Shown here: positions 52,204-58,761 of the stretch, one piece after another | How the letters are laid out: every line of letters begins with the position of its first letter | How positions within the stretch are numbered: the stretch's first letter is position 1 | DNA from: a virus | Length of the DNA stretch: 64,000 nt | Strand: one strand, 5' to 3' | IMG/VR virus record: IMGVR_UViG_3300009124_000005 | Span: 27,699 to 91,698 of that record | Made by a program: the position numbers and the translations under genes | The notes under the pieces: model-generated | The model's input: only the letters and a program-made list of their open reading frames with translations | What the model was told of the DNA's origin: nothing | Database searches by the model: none

Positions 52204-53054
52204 AACCTCTGTTTATTTGGGCAGGTGGTAAAACAAAGGTGCTAAAACATTATGCACCTTTTATGCCATCATCCTTTGAAACTTACTACGAACCATTCTT
52301 TGGTGGTGGTGCTATGTTTGTCCATGTGATGAACAGATACCGACCAAAGAATGCTGTGATCAATGACATCAACCCCAGCGTGATGAACATTTATCGTAGC
52401 ATTCGTGATGACTACGATGCATTCACCTCACGTCTAGATGCACTTGAAGCAATATATCTTCCCAAGACCAAGGAAGATAGGAAGAAGTATTACATGGAGG
52501 TGAGGTATCAACATGCCTATGATTATGAGAGTTGGGATACAACATATGAGGCAGCAACATTATACTTCTTGATGAAGACTGGGTTCAACGGTATATGGCA
52601 GATCAACAAGAATACCAACGGTAGGTACGGAACTCCTGCTGGATTGCTGAACCAGAAGGATAAAGTATATGATCGTGATGTGCTCAACTGGTGGCATAAT
52701 ACTCTTCAAGTTGTTGATATCAAGACTGGTGATTGGAAGACTGTAGTTGATACTGATCCTAATGGTTTCTTCTTCTTTGATCCACCCTATCGTGATAGTT
52801 TTGCTGATTATGGCAATGCATTTGGTGAGGATGCCCTATTGGACCTGATCGACTTTGCCGATGCACAAAAAAGAGTTTTTGTTGCCAACCGTGCGGATGA
52901 TGACTGGTTTGATGGTAAATCAAAGTCTTTATCAGTTCATTACTTCAACATAACATACACTGCGGGGCGTAGAAAGAAAACAGAGGACGGATATGCTGCT
53001 AAAAAAGCAAGAGAAATCCTACTACACAAGACAGACCGTGTGACACTAGTCTAA
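52200..53054 (+). CDS. dam: Dam-type N6-adenine DNA methyltransferase
   Basis: A 284-aa methylase of the D12/alpha class. The N-terminal FIWAGGKTK (5-13) and EPFFGGGAMF (31-40) form the AdoMet-binding part, and FDPPY (193-197) is the catalytic motif IV. A typical Dam is about 270 aa. Target GATC is common for the family but not proven here. It could protect phage DNA from host or own nucleases. Confidence 0.88.
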   Translation: MKPLFIWAGGKTKVLKHYAPFMPSSFETYYEPFFGGGAMFVHVMNRYRPKNAVINDINPSVMNIYRSIRDDYDAFTSRLDALEAIYLPKTKEDRKKYYMEVRYQHAYDYESWDTTYEAATLYFLMKTGFNGIWQINKNTNGRYGTPAGLLNQKDKVYDRDVLNWWHNTLQVVDIKTGDWKTVVDTDPNGFFFFDPPYRDSFADYGNAFGEDALLDLIDFADAQKRVFVANRADDDWFDGKSKSLSVHYFNITYTAGRRKKTEDGYAAKKAREILLHKTDRVTLV

Positions 53055-53068
53055 ACTGTCCACTATTG
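53042..53068 (+). repeat. Direct repeat with 57317-57341 (GACACTAGT..AACTGTCCA)
   Basis: GACACTAGT, then AACTGTCCA, then TATT. It overlaps the dam stop codon. GACA/TGTC arms allow a short hairpin. The other copy is at 57317. Confidence 0.65.
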
Positions 53069-53087
53069 TGGCACAGCACCCCAAAAC

Positions 53088-53110
53088 CGTGTATATTAAG
53101 AGAGTCAAAG
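53088..53110 (+). promoter_or_regulatory. Promoter-leader cassette (copy 2)
   Basis: CGTGTATATTAAGAGAGTCAAAG, 21 of about 23 bases like 50156-50177; -10 candidate TATATT (53092-53097). Confidence 0.5.
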
Positions 53111-53121
53111 GAACCACACCA

Positions 53122-53286
53122 ATGCTCGTCTCTGAATACTACAAGGTCAGTGCTGTCACTCCTGAAGATGGTGAAGTATCTTATGAGACTCTTGATCAGC
53201 AGTTCGCACGTAGCCTACATTCTGAATTGCTCTGCCGTCAACTGAATAAGGACGGTACGCATAGTGTCACAGTCAGTAAGGGCTAA
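53122..53286 (+). CDS. Small protein, unknown function
   Basis: 54 aa from ATG 53122, after the cassette at 53088; an upstream GTG (53068) would lie before the promoter. VSEYYKVSAVTPEDGEVSYETL; function unknown. Confidence 0.55.
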   Translation: MLVSEYYKVSAVTPEDGEVSYETLDQQFARSLHSELLCRQLNKDGTHSVTVSKG

Positions 53287-53299
53287 CGCTCTCCATACG

Positions 53300-53320
53300 C
53301 TATACTATATTCATCAGCAA
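53300..53320 (+). promoter_or_regulatory. Promoter-leader cassette CTATACT..ATTCATCAGCAA (copy 1)
   Basis: TATACT (53301-53306) and ATTCATCAGCAA precede ATG 53328. A second copy lies at 53579-53599. Confidence 0.5.
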
Positions 53321-53327
53321 GGCACCC

Positions 53328-53558
53328 ATGACAGTCACAGCAGTCAAGCACTCTCACTACAAGATCGTCGTCAAGCCTCTCGCGTCCCCACAGCACCCTA
53401 TCACGTACTTCCGCAAGTGTGGCAAGTGTACGACTGCCAAGGGCATGGAGAGGCAGATGGAGCGTATGGTGCAAGAGGCATGTGATGCATGGAGAGCCTA
53501 TGAGATCAAGAGTTTCACTGTCTCCCGTGTGCCAGCAGACGAAGTGCCCACTAACTGA
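53328..53558 (+). CDS. Small protein, unknown function
   Basis: 76 aa, basic, with a CGKC pair (residues 31-34) that might bind metal or be redox active. Competing frames exist here; this one is chosen because it follows the leader cassette. Confidence 0.55.
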   Translation: MTVTAVKHSHYKIVVKPLASPQHPITYFRKCGKCTTAKGMERQMERMVQEACDAWRAYEIKSFTVSRVPADEVPTN

Positions 53559-53563
53559 CCCAC

Positions 53564-53599
53564 AGGGCACCAGATGCCCTATACTTAATTCATCAGCAA
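53564..53599 (+). promoter_or_regulatory. Hairpin followed by cassette copy 2
   Basis: AGGGCA/TGCCCT (53564-53569, 53575-53580) with a 5-base loop touches TATACT (53580-53585), then ATTCATCAGCAA. A terminator-like stem and promoter are joined. Confidence 0.5.
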
Positions 53600-53612
53600 C
53601 CAACCCACTCAA

Positions 53613-53867
53613 ATGCAACTCACCAACACCATCGTCACTGTTGACTTCTTTCCCGAGGCATTCATCGCTGAAGAGTCTGGCACAGTTGTTAAGCGTTTCC
53701 AGAAACGTGTCATCTTCAACGCTAACGGTCAGAAGTCCTACAGCACTGTCACAGCACTCACAGCACGTAATGAGTGGAATGAGCGTATCGCTAGCGGTGC
53801 TACGGTTACAGGTTACAACGTAGAGCAAATGCCACGCTCCGAGTATGCTCCAATGGCAGTAGGTTGA
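53613..53867 (+). CDS. Small protein, unknown function
   Basis: 84 aa: TVDFFPEAFIAEESGTVVKRFQKRVIF...KSYSTVTALTARNEW, beta-rich. Preceded by the cassette. No family is recognised. Confidence 0.6.
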   Translation: MQLTNTIVTVDFFPEAFIAEESGTVVKRFQKRVIFNANGQKSYSTVTALTARNEWNERIASGATVTGYNVEQMPRSEYAPMAVG

Positions 53868-53902
53868 TTCCCCTCACTCACTGCAAACTCTTATCTAACA
53901 TC

Positions 53903-54076
53903 ATGATCTTCGATCTCCCAGTTTACAAGAAACAACTCCCACAAATCTGGATGGAAGATGGTAAGTTCATCATCGAATCAGACTCGTTTCGTTATGTCAT
54001 TGAAGATGACCTGAAACTATTGTTCAAGTTATGTCGCCGTTTCAAGTCTCAAGCTATCGCACAAACCTATGAGTAA
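53903..54076 (+). CDS. Small protein, unknown function
   Basis: 57 aa from ATG 53903 (an upstream TTG in the same frame is less likely). YKKQLPQIWMEDGKFIIESDSFRYVI then a basic helix. Overlaps the next gene by 8 bases. Confidence 0.55.
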   Translation: MIFDLPVYKKQLPQIWMEDGKFIIESDSFRYVIEDDLKLLFKLCRRFKSQAIAQTYE

Positions 54077-54203
54077 AGTCACGCAATTTGGTCTCTCGGG
54101 TATTATTGTTGTCTTTGCTCTTGGGAGTTATCTTAACTTCCTAGCAGAACGTGACACCAAAATGCTGAACTACTACGAATCAACCATTCAACAAAAAAAA
54201 TGA
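54069..54203 (+). CDS. Small single-pass membrane protein
   Basis: 44 aa. Residues about 8-25 (GLSGIIVVFALGSYLNFL) form a membrane segment, followed by a charged tail. ATG overlaps the previous stop and the stop overlaps the next ATG. Confidence 0.55.
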   Translation: MSKVTQFGLSGIIVVFALGSYLNFLAERDTKMLNYYESTIQQKK

Positions 54204-54394
54204 TTAATCTCACCGACAAACAACTCCGTATCATTCTTGATGCAGTTGAAGATTATGCAGTATTAACTGATGAGGATACTGCTGATGATTGCGGTGAGAT
54301 TCTAGACATCATTGAGGCTTATCTGATGATTCAAACAGGAAGTATTTCTGCATTAGAATCAACTGCCGTTGATCCTATGGGTATTGGTAAATGA
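54200..54394 (+). CDS. Small acidic protein, unknown function
   Basis: 64 aa, acidic helices (KQLRIILDAVEDYAVLTDEDTADDCGEILDIIEAYL). Coupled by ATGA overlaps on both sides. Confidence 0.6.
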   Translation: MINLTDKQLRIILDAVEDYAVLTDEDTADDCGEILDIIEAYLMIQTGSISALESTAVDPMGIGK

Positions 54395-55110
54395 TCGAAC
54401 TACCAACTGATTTTCCACATATTCCACCAGAGGGTTATAGTTATGAAACGAAAGAGTTTAAAACAAATATCATTGGCATTTGGATTAGGAATCACTCTCG
54501 GTATAGTTACACTAATGATCCTATCAAATCAATTTGGGGATTCTACAACACCAAAAAACGATGCTACATTGCGCCAATCAATCATAAACGTCCCGGTAAG
54601 ATCGTAACATTAGATAAAACTTCCGCATACAGTGCTATGCCACTCCTCAAACTGGCACTCGACACCACTGATGACGCATCAGTACCTGCTATGATTGATT
54701 CATCAACAAAGGACACCACCTTGACCACCACCTTCACTGACTTTCAAGCACAACAGGATGCTCGTAACAGCATCCAACTGAAGGTACGTGAGTATTCCTT
54801 GATGCTCTGTGATGCTCTTGAAGACAACTTCAAGTCACGTAACCGTGGTGCTCTCGCTGGTCGTCCTGCTCCCGAGTACAAGTTTACTGTAGAGTCTGGA
54901 CGTAAGTATCACAAAATCATGATGACTACCGATGGTGGTTCACGTTCTATTCATGCTTTTGTTGACATGAAAACAGGTGATGTATACAAACCAGCATCTA
55001 TCAAAGCACCTGCAAAGGGAGTACGTTTTAACTTGCTCATCATCACTGATCGTGAATGGTTATTGGAGAATGCTGACTGGGCTGGCGGTTATCTCTACCG
55101 TAGAGGTTGA
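54391..55110 (+). CDS. Possible fusion of two small cyanophage proteins
   Basis: 239 aa. Residues 1-85 (IELPTDFPHIPPEGYSYETKEF...WIRNHSRYSYTN...IWGFYNTKK, ending YSAMPL) look like a stand-alone small cyanophage protein. Residues about 115-239 (FQAQQDARNSIQLK...TVESGRKYHKIMM...VYKPASIKAPAKGVRFNLL) look like another one. A Thr/Asp linker joins them. Function of both is unknown. Confidence 0.6.
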   Translation: MIELPTDFPHIPPEGYSYETKEFKTNIIGIWIRNHSRYSYTNDPIKSIWGFYNTKKRCYIAPINHKRPGKIVTLDKTSAYSAMPLLKLALDTTDDASVPAMIDSSTKDTTLTTTFTDFQAQQDARNSIQLKVREYSLMLCDALEDNFKSRNRGALAGRPAPEYKFTVESGRKYHKIMMTTDGGSRSIHAFVDMKTGDVYKPASIKAPAKGVRFNLLIITDREWLLENADWAGGYLYRRG

Positions 55111-55135
55111 CAACACAGCACAACCGTGCTAAATT
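55107..55135 (+). promoter_or_regulatory. Sigma70-like promoter
   Basis: TTGACA (55107-55112), 17-bp spacer, TAAATT (55130-55135). The AGCAC/GTGCT hairpin lies within the spacer. Confidence 0.6.
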
Positions 55136-55159
55136 ACTATAGTTCTTTCATCACCAATC

Positions 55160-55396
55160 ATGTTCTACCTCGTTGCTGCTGGTAATGCTTACGCGATGGA
55201 TTCTTCTACTGATACAATGTATGGTATGACCTGTTATGATGATAACACGGTTGATATCGATGATGCATACGATATTGCTTATGATGAACTTGATGAAGAT
55301 GAACAAGAGTATCTTGCACATCTTGCTTATCACATGCAACAAATCGCTAAACTCACTGAAGAACACACCAAAGACATCAAGGTATTTGTTAAATGA
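55160..55396 (+). CDS. Small acidic protein, unknown function
   Basis: 78 aa, strongly acidic (DDNTVDIDDAYDIAYDELDEDEQEY). First of a six-gene chain. No family is recognised. Confidence 0.6.
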   Translation: MFYLVAAGNAYAMDSSTDTMYGMTCYDDNTVDIDDAYDIAYDELDEDEQEYLAHLAYHMQQIAKLTEEHTKDIKVFVK

Positions 55397-55614
55397 ATCT
55401 TATCTCATCACATGTACAAGAGTTAGTTCAACTTATCTCACTCACTCCTACTACTTATCATCCTCAACCTAATGATGTTGACCCAGAGAAATACTGGCGT
55501 TACTTCTCAAAGTTCCCTAATGAGTTTGCATCCGGTCTTGCACTTAAACTAAAGGAACAACAACAAGAGTTTCTCTCCTACGATCACCTCCAAAACAAAC
55601 TCACAATCAAATGA
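55393..55614 (+). CDS. Small protein, unknown function
   Basis: 73 aa (DPEKYWRYFSKFPNEFASGLALKLKEQQQEF), four-base overlaps with both neighbours. Confidence 0.6.
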   Translation: MNLISSHVQELVQLISLTPTTYHPQPNDVDPEKYWRYFSKFPNEFASGLALKLKEQQQEFLSYDHLQNKLTIK

Positions 55615-55841
55615 CTGATCAAGAACTTATCTCCAGACGCTTTGATATCATCATGGAGAACAGAACACGACGCTTTAAGTTCCTTATTCGTAAAGAACGT
55701 CTAGATGATGCCTTTGCTCTTGCTGATGAGTTCTATGAATGGTTACACCCTGATCATAAAGATGATGATGACCTAATCGTATTCTATAATGCCAAAGAAC
55801 TCGAAGACCTCTACATCCAAAAAACAAAAGATCTACGATAG
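55611..55841 (+). CDS. Small charged protein, unknown function
   Basis: 76 aa: RRFDIIMENRTRRFKFLIRKERLDDAF, then DHKDDDDLIVFYNAKELEDL. Its end overlaps the next gene by 53 bases in another frame. Confidence 0.6.
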   Translation: MTDQELISRRFDIIMENRTRRFKFLIRKERLDDAFALADEFYEWLHPDHKDDDDLIVFYNAKELEDLYIQKTKDLR

Positions 55842-56091
55842 ACGTAAACCTATCACTGATTGGCCTACACATGCTGTTACCTTCCCTTATCGTCTGGAAT
55901 ACATTGATAAAAACGATAAGATTATTGCTCACTTTGAATGTCAAGAGCATCTCGATAAACACCTTAAACGATACAACCTTAACCCTAAAAACTCTAGAGT
56001 AGATATCTACCCAGATTATAAGCATACTCTCCCAAAGAAATACAAAAAGAATAAACTCTTCTCTACTCTAAATGACTTCTTCAATCTATGA
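55789..56091 (+). CDS. Small basic protein, unknown function
   Basis: 100 aa, Lys-rich (MPKNSKTSTSKKQKIYDRRKPI; PKKYKKNK). The first 17 codons overlap the previous gene; the start could be later, but no other ATG is available before residue 100's core. Confidence 0.6.
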   Translation: MPKNSKTSTSKKQKIYDRRKPITDWPTHAVTFPYRLEYIDKNDKIIAHFECQEHLDKHLKRYNLNPKNSRVDIYPDYKHTLPKKYKKNKLFSTLNDFFNL

Positions 56092-56269
56092 CTTCAATGG
56101 TCTAGAACGTCTACCCGCTAACATACTACGTCTCATATCAGAACTCGAAGGATCATCACAGTTGCTTAAGTACATGGGGTTTGAAGATGACATGCATACA
56201 ATTAATACAATGAAACAATACTACTACAAGTTATACTTCAAAACAAAAAAACAATACAATGAACTATGA
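56072..56269 (+). CDS. Small protein, unknown function
   Basis: 65 aa (YDFNGLERLPANILRLISELEGSSQLLKYMGF), helical. It overlaps both neighbours. Confidence 0.55.
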   Translation: MTSSIYDFNGLERLPANILRLISELEGSSQLLKYMGFEDDMHTINTMKQYYYKLYFKTKKQYNEL

Positions 56270-56471
56270 CTTACCACTATACTCTCCCTATACTGATGTA
56301 CTGATGGGTAAACTGACAACTAGACAATGGCAACTCATTCATTCTATAGTCACAGATAAACAACAGTCTGTAATGAAAACATCTAATAGTTATACTGAAC
56401 TATCAGACATACTAGACATGTTATATCCTCTTGCTTATCAACATGATACTACTATACTAGGTGATAAGTAA
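56259..56471 (+). CDS. Small protein, unknown function
   Basis: 70 aa (YDLPLYSPYTDVLMGKLTTRQWQLIHSIVTDKQQ), helical. Last gene before the non-coding region. Confidence 0.55.
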   Translation: MNYDLPLYSPYTDVLMGKLTTRQWQLIHSIVTDKQQSVMKTSNSYTELSDILDMLYPLAYQHDTTILGDK

Positions 56472-56546
56472 CTATACAGGTACTCCACAGTTACTATACA
56501 GTAGCTCCACAGTGATACCAACATATCTTAAGAATCTCTTTAGTAG

Positions 56547-56569
56547 TTTTCCACAACTCCTGTGGAAAA
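56547..56569. other. Inverted pair of DnaA-box-like sites
   Basis: TTTTCCACA (56547-56555) and its reverse complement TGTGGAAAA (56561-56569), with 5 bases between. TTTTCCACA is the reported cyanobacterial DnaA box type. It is also a possible hairpin; no T run follows, so a terminator is unlikely. Confidence 0.55.
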
Positions 56570-56600
56570 ACTCTAACTATTCTTAATGTATTAAAAAACA

Positions 56601-56640
56601 TAGGTATTGTGTGATATTGTGCGGTAATGTTTGGTAATGT
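56601..56640. repeat. Four tandem imperfect 10-bp repeats
   Basis: TAGGTATTGT, GTGATATTGT, GCGGTAATGT, TTGGTAATGT, then GCGG. The consensus is NNGGTAWTGT with a one-turn period, as in protein-binding iterons. Confidence 0.65.
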
Positions 56641-56721
56641 GCGGAGGTCTTGTTGGCTTAGCGCCCCAACACTCAAAAGTCAACCCGATGTATGACAGTT
56701 CTCCAAGTGTCCCCCAGACCC

Positions 56722-56750
56722 TTGACAACCACTGGGTTTTCTGTTATTAT
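56722..56750 (+). promoter_or_regulatory. Sigma70-type promoter
   Basis: TTGACA (56722-56727), 17-bp spacer, TATTAT (56745-56750). It would give a long leader of about 100 bases to the gene at 56860. Confidence 0.75.
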
Positions 56751-56803
56751 AGAAATATAGAAAAGACAGAAACTTGACTTTTTGAGTTTTTTGACTTTTT
56801 TAA

Positions 56804-56841
56804 AAATCTTAAATTTTAACATTTTTCAATAGTTAAGATTT
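56804..56841. repeat. 9-bp inverted repeat near start of next gene
   Basis: AAATCTTAA (56804-56812) and TTAAGATTT (56833-56841) with a 20-base AT-rich spacer. It could be an operator or part of a melting region. Confidence 0.55.
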
Positions 56842-56859
56842 AACCTATTCTATACTATA

Positions 56860-57105
56860 ATGATTCTCAAAACATTGAAATATACTGATATCAAATCAAC
56901 AGCTATCAAAGAAATTGATATTAATGGTAAATCTTTGATAATTGTGTTTAGTTCTAGTGATAAACAATATAGTTACACTATTAATGATAGTAACTTCGTA
57001 GAATTGCTCGATAAAACAATCAAACAAGGTGAAAGTGTTGGTAAACTAGTCAATTCTTCTTTGAAAGCAAAGAATATCGAACTAATCTCAACTGATTCTA
57101 AATAA
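56860..57105 (+). CDS. Small protein, KTSC-like pattern
   Basis: 81 aa: KSTAIKEIDINGKSLIIVFSSSDKQYSYTI...GESVGKLVNSSLK. Resembles small KTSC-type domains (S-AI, central beta strands, G---N--I), a family of unknown role in phages and bacteria. Weak match. Confidence 0.55.
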   Translation: MILKTLKYTDIKSTAIKEIDINGKSLIIVFSSSDKQYSYTINDSNFVELLDKTIKQGESVGKLVNSSLKAKNIELISTDSK

Positions 57106-57140
57106 TATCACTTATTATTAGGTAAAAGTCCCAATAAACA

Positions 57141-57299
57141 ATGAAAAACAATCGTAAGTTCAATCCAGAAACAATCAACCGCCAAGAAGCGTTTGAAAAT
57201 GATTACGAAGACTTCGGATACGATGTTAAGAATGCAAAGCGTTTGAAAAGTAAGAACAAACGTAATGCCAAGTTCAGAAACTACGATGAATATGATTGA
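57141..57299 (+). CDS. Small basic protein, unknown function
   Basis: 52 aa, Lys/Arg/Asn-rich (KNAKRLKSKNKRNAKFRN), probably disordered, possibly nucleic-acid binding. Confidence 0.55.
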   Translation: MKNNRKFNPETINRQEAFENDYEDFGYDVKNAKRLKSKNKRNAKFRNYDEYD

Positions 57300-57316
57300 T
57301 TTGTCAATAGGTAGTG

Positions 57317-57341
57317 GACACTAGTTGAACTGTCCATTATT
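57317..57341 (+). repeat. Second copy of GACACTAGT..AACTGTCCA repeat
   Basis: GACACTAGT (57317-57325) and AACTGTCCA (57328-57336), as at the dam stop (53042). GGACA/TGTCC here forms a 5-bp stem. Confidence 0.65.
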
Positions 57342-57343
57342 AC

Positions 57344-57373
57344 TTGCATTTTAAACTGTATCGTGTATTGTAT
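57344..57373 (+). promoter_or_regulatory. Promoter-leader cassette TGTATTGTAT (copy 1)
   Basis: TTGCAT (57344-57349), 16 bp, TATTGT (57366-57371) within TGTATTGTAT, then ACAGTTCAAAC before ATG 57395. The second copy lies at 57572-57601. Confidence 0.5.
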
Positions 57374-57394
57374 AGACAGTTCAAACAAAATCCA

Positions 57395-57568
57395 ATGAGA
57401 GTTATCACTACTCCAACACAACGTTCGGGTTACATAGTGACCAAACATCGCACACAGGATGTTGATCAACGTACATTGGTTGATAACTTTGGAGCAGCAA
57501 TGATTGTTGCCCATAACATAAGTGAAATCGAGGGTTGCCGTGTGACGGTTGACAAGGTGGCACGGTAG
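57395..57568 (+). CDS. Small protein, unknown function
   Basis: 57 aa from ATG 57395 (the upstream in-frame ATG would lie before the promoter). RVITTPTQRSGYIVTKHRTQDVDQRTLVDNF. Function unknown. Confidence 0.55.
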   Translation: MRVITTPTQRSGYIVTKHRTQDVDQRTLVDNFGAAMIVAHNISEIEGCRVTVDKVAR

Positions 57569-57571
57569 GGG

Positions 57572-57601
57572 TTGATTTCTCCTCTCGTTCCTGTATTGTA
57601 T
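57572..57601 (+). promoter_or_regulatory. Promoter-leader cassette TGTATTGTAT (copy 2)
   Basis: TTGATT (57572-57577), 16 bp, TATTGT within TGTATTGTAT (57592-57601), then ACAAGTCAAAC before ATG 57629. Confidence 0.5.
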
Positions 57602-57628
57602 TAACAAGTCAAACAACCGACACCAATC

Positions 57629-57955
57629 ATGCGTAAGATCGAATTCGAGATGAACGCCGCCATCCACGGCAACGCCAACTGGTCTAAAGCAAACACATCT
57701 GTTACCACCACCGATGGTGTTTCTGAAGTGCGTTTGCATGGTAACTTGATTGCAAAGGTTGGTGATGATTTTGTCACTGTATTTGATGGAGGTTGGCAGT
57801 CTGTCACCACAAAGTCTCGTTTGAATGCTATCATCAACGAATTCTGCAATGCATTCACTGATGGTGTCTTTCAAAAAGATTATCAGTGGTTCGTTCGTGA
57901 TAACAAAGTCGTGAATGATTTCGTCAACGGTTACACCTTTGCCGAGTTTGCTTGA
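57629..57955 (+). CDS. Conserved phage protein, unknown function
   Basis: 108 aa: RKIEFEMNAAIHGNANWSKANTSV, then VSEVRLHGNLIAKVGDDFVTVFDGGWQSVTTKSRLNAI, typical of a small phage beta-rich family (substrate unknown). A terminator follows. Confidence 0.68.
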   Translation: MRKIEFEMNAAIHGNANWSKANTSVTTTDGVSEVRLHGNLIAKVGDDFVTVFDGGWQSVTTKSRLNAIINEFCNAFTDGVFQKDYQWFVRDNKVVNDFVNGYTFAEFA

Positions 57956-57958
57956 GTG

Positions 57959-57983
57959 AGAGGGGTATATCCCCTCTTTTTTA
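57959..57983 (+). terminator. Rho-independent terminator
   Basis: A 7-bp stem (AGAGGGG / CCCCTCT), loop TATAT, followed by six T. Confidence 0.9.
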
Positions 57984-58005
57984 TTGTCCCTACTATCTAA
58001 CATCA

Positions 58006-58179
58006 ATGAACAATCAACTTGACATGTTAATGAGTAGAGAACAGTTGATGGAAGACATTGACGCTATCGTTGAAGAGTTTCACCTGAAATGGATCCCTTG
58101 GAATATAGATTATGATACTAGAGATGATTTAACTCGTGCCTTATGTGATGCTGTCTGCAAGAACTTTCCCACTAAATGA
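58006..58179 (+). CDS. Small acidic protein, unknown function
   Basis: 57 aa from ATG 58006 (longer upstream reading passes through the terminator). MLMSREQLMEDIDAIVEEFHLKWIPWNIDYDTRDDL. Confidence 0.55.
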   Translation: MNNQLDMLMSREQLMEDIDAIVEEFHLKWIPWNIDYDTRDDLTRALCDAVCKNFPTK

Positions 58180-58226
58180 TACCCAGGTCAGCTGCCGATG
58201 GACGATCGACCTAGTGGCACAAGGTT

Positions 58227-58255
58227 TTGGCACTGCCTCTCACAGCACCTATAAT
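58227..58255 (+). promoter_or_regulatory. Sigma70-type promoter, TTGGCA-17-TATAAT
   Basis: TTGGCA (58227-58232), 17 bp, TATAAT (58250-58255), immediately followed by AAGGA and ATG 58262. The last 25 bases recur at 58485-58509. Confidence 0.8.
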
Positions 58256-58261
58256 AAGGAC

Positions 58262-58459
58262 ATGAACAAAACAACTTACGAGATCACCTGCCCTGCCCTT
58301 GGGGAGACCGAGACCACGACCGACCTGGATCGTGCGATGGACCTTTGTTTCTCAATGCACGATGAGTCAGATTCATACGCTTTCATTCGTGATTCATTCG
58401 GTGACATCGTAGGCGAGTATGGTGACATTATGCAAGCGGTTTCAGACCACTTGGTTTAG
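58262..58459 (+). CDS. Small acidic protein, unknown function
   Basis: 65 aa from ATG 58262, which follows the -10 box and AAGGA; TTYEITCPALGETETTTDLDRAMDLCF. The transcript leader is extremely short. Confidence 0.6.
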   Translation: MNKTTYEITCPALGETETTTDLDRAMDLCFSMHDESDSYAFIRDSFGDIVGEYGDIMQAVSDHLV

Positions 58460-58466
58460 TGTCACA

Positions 58467-58507
58467 TAGGGGCAGGCGATGCCCCTCACAACCCCTATAA
58501 TAAGGAC
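58467..58507 (+). promoter_or_regulatory. Hairpin plus TATAATAAGGACATG cassette (copy 2)
   Basis: GGGGCA/TGCCCC stem (about 58469-58484), then TATAAT (58496-58501), AAGGA and ATG 58508. No good -35. Confidence 0.6.
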
Positions 58508-58720
58508 ATGAAAAACATTCAACGCCACGGCATGTTCATCACTACTGGTGACCCCTCCCCCCTGATGCAGAAGGTCATGGAAGACATCCAACGCCAACAC
58601 CAGGCAGAGGCAGCACGTCGCAAGGCAGTTCGGGAGTGTCGCGAGGCAGAGTCAGATTTCCCATCATGGGGACCTGCTATGGGACAGTGGGGACACTGGA
58701 ACATCAGCGACAGACATTAG
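58508..58720 (+). CDS. Small protein, unknown function
   Basis: 70 aa: charged helix (DIQRQHQAEAARRKAVRECREAESD), then a Trp/Gly end (SWGPAMGQWGHWNI). No family is recognised. Confidence 0.55.
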   Translation: MKNIQRHGMFITTGDPSPLMQKVMEDIQRQHQAEAARRKAVRECREAESDFPSWGPAMGQWGHWNISDRH

Positions 58721-58761
58721 ACCCTGACCCTGTAGACTAAACTCAAGAAACAAAACAAACA

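Larger units (their letters stand above)
56472..56859 (+). other. Non-coding region with origin-like features
   Basis: A 388-bp gap, the longest gene-free stretch in the window. In order it holds CTCCACAG repeats (near 56480-56515), an inverted pair of TTTTCCACA boxes, four tandem 10-bp repeats, a sigma70-type promoter, two TTGACTTTTT repeats, a very AT-rich stretch (about 56760-56860) and a 9-bp inverted repeat. No ORF with support is seen. Confidence 0.6.

Noticed and set aside
53264-53823. Alternative frames around 53.3-53.8 kb
   Set aside because: They overlap the genes that follow the repeated leader cassettes and have no start signals of their own.
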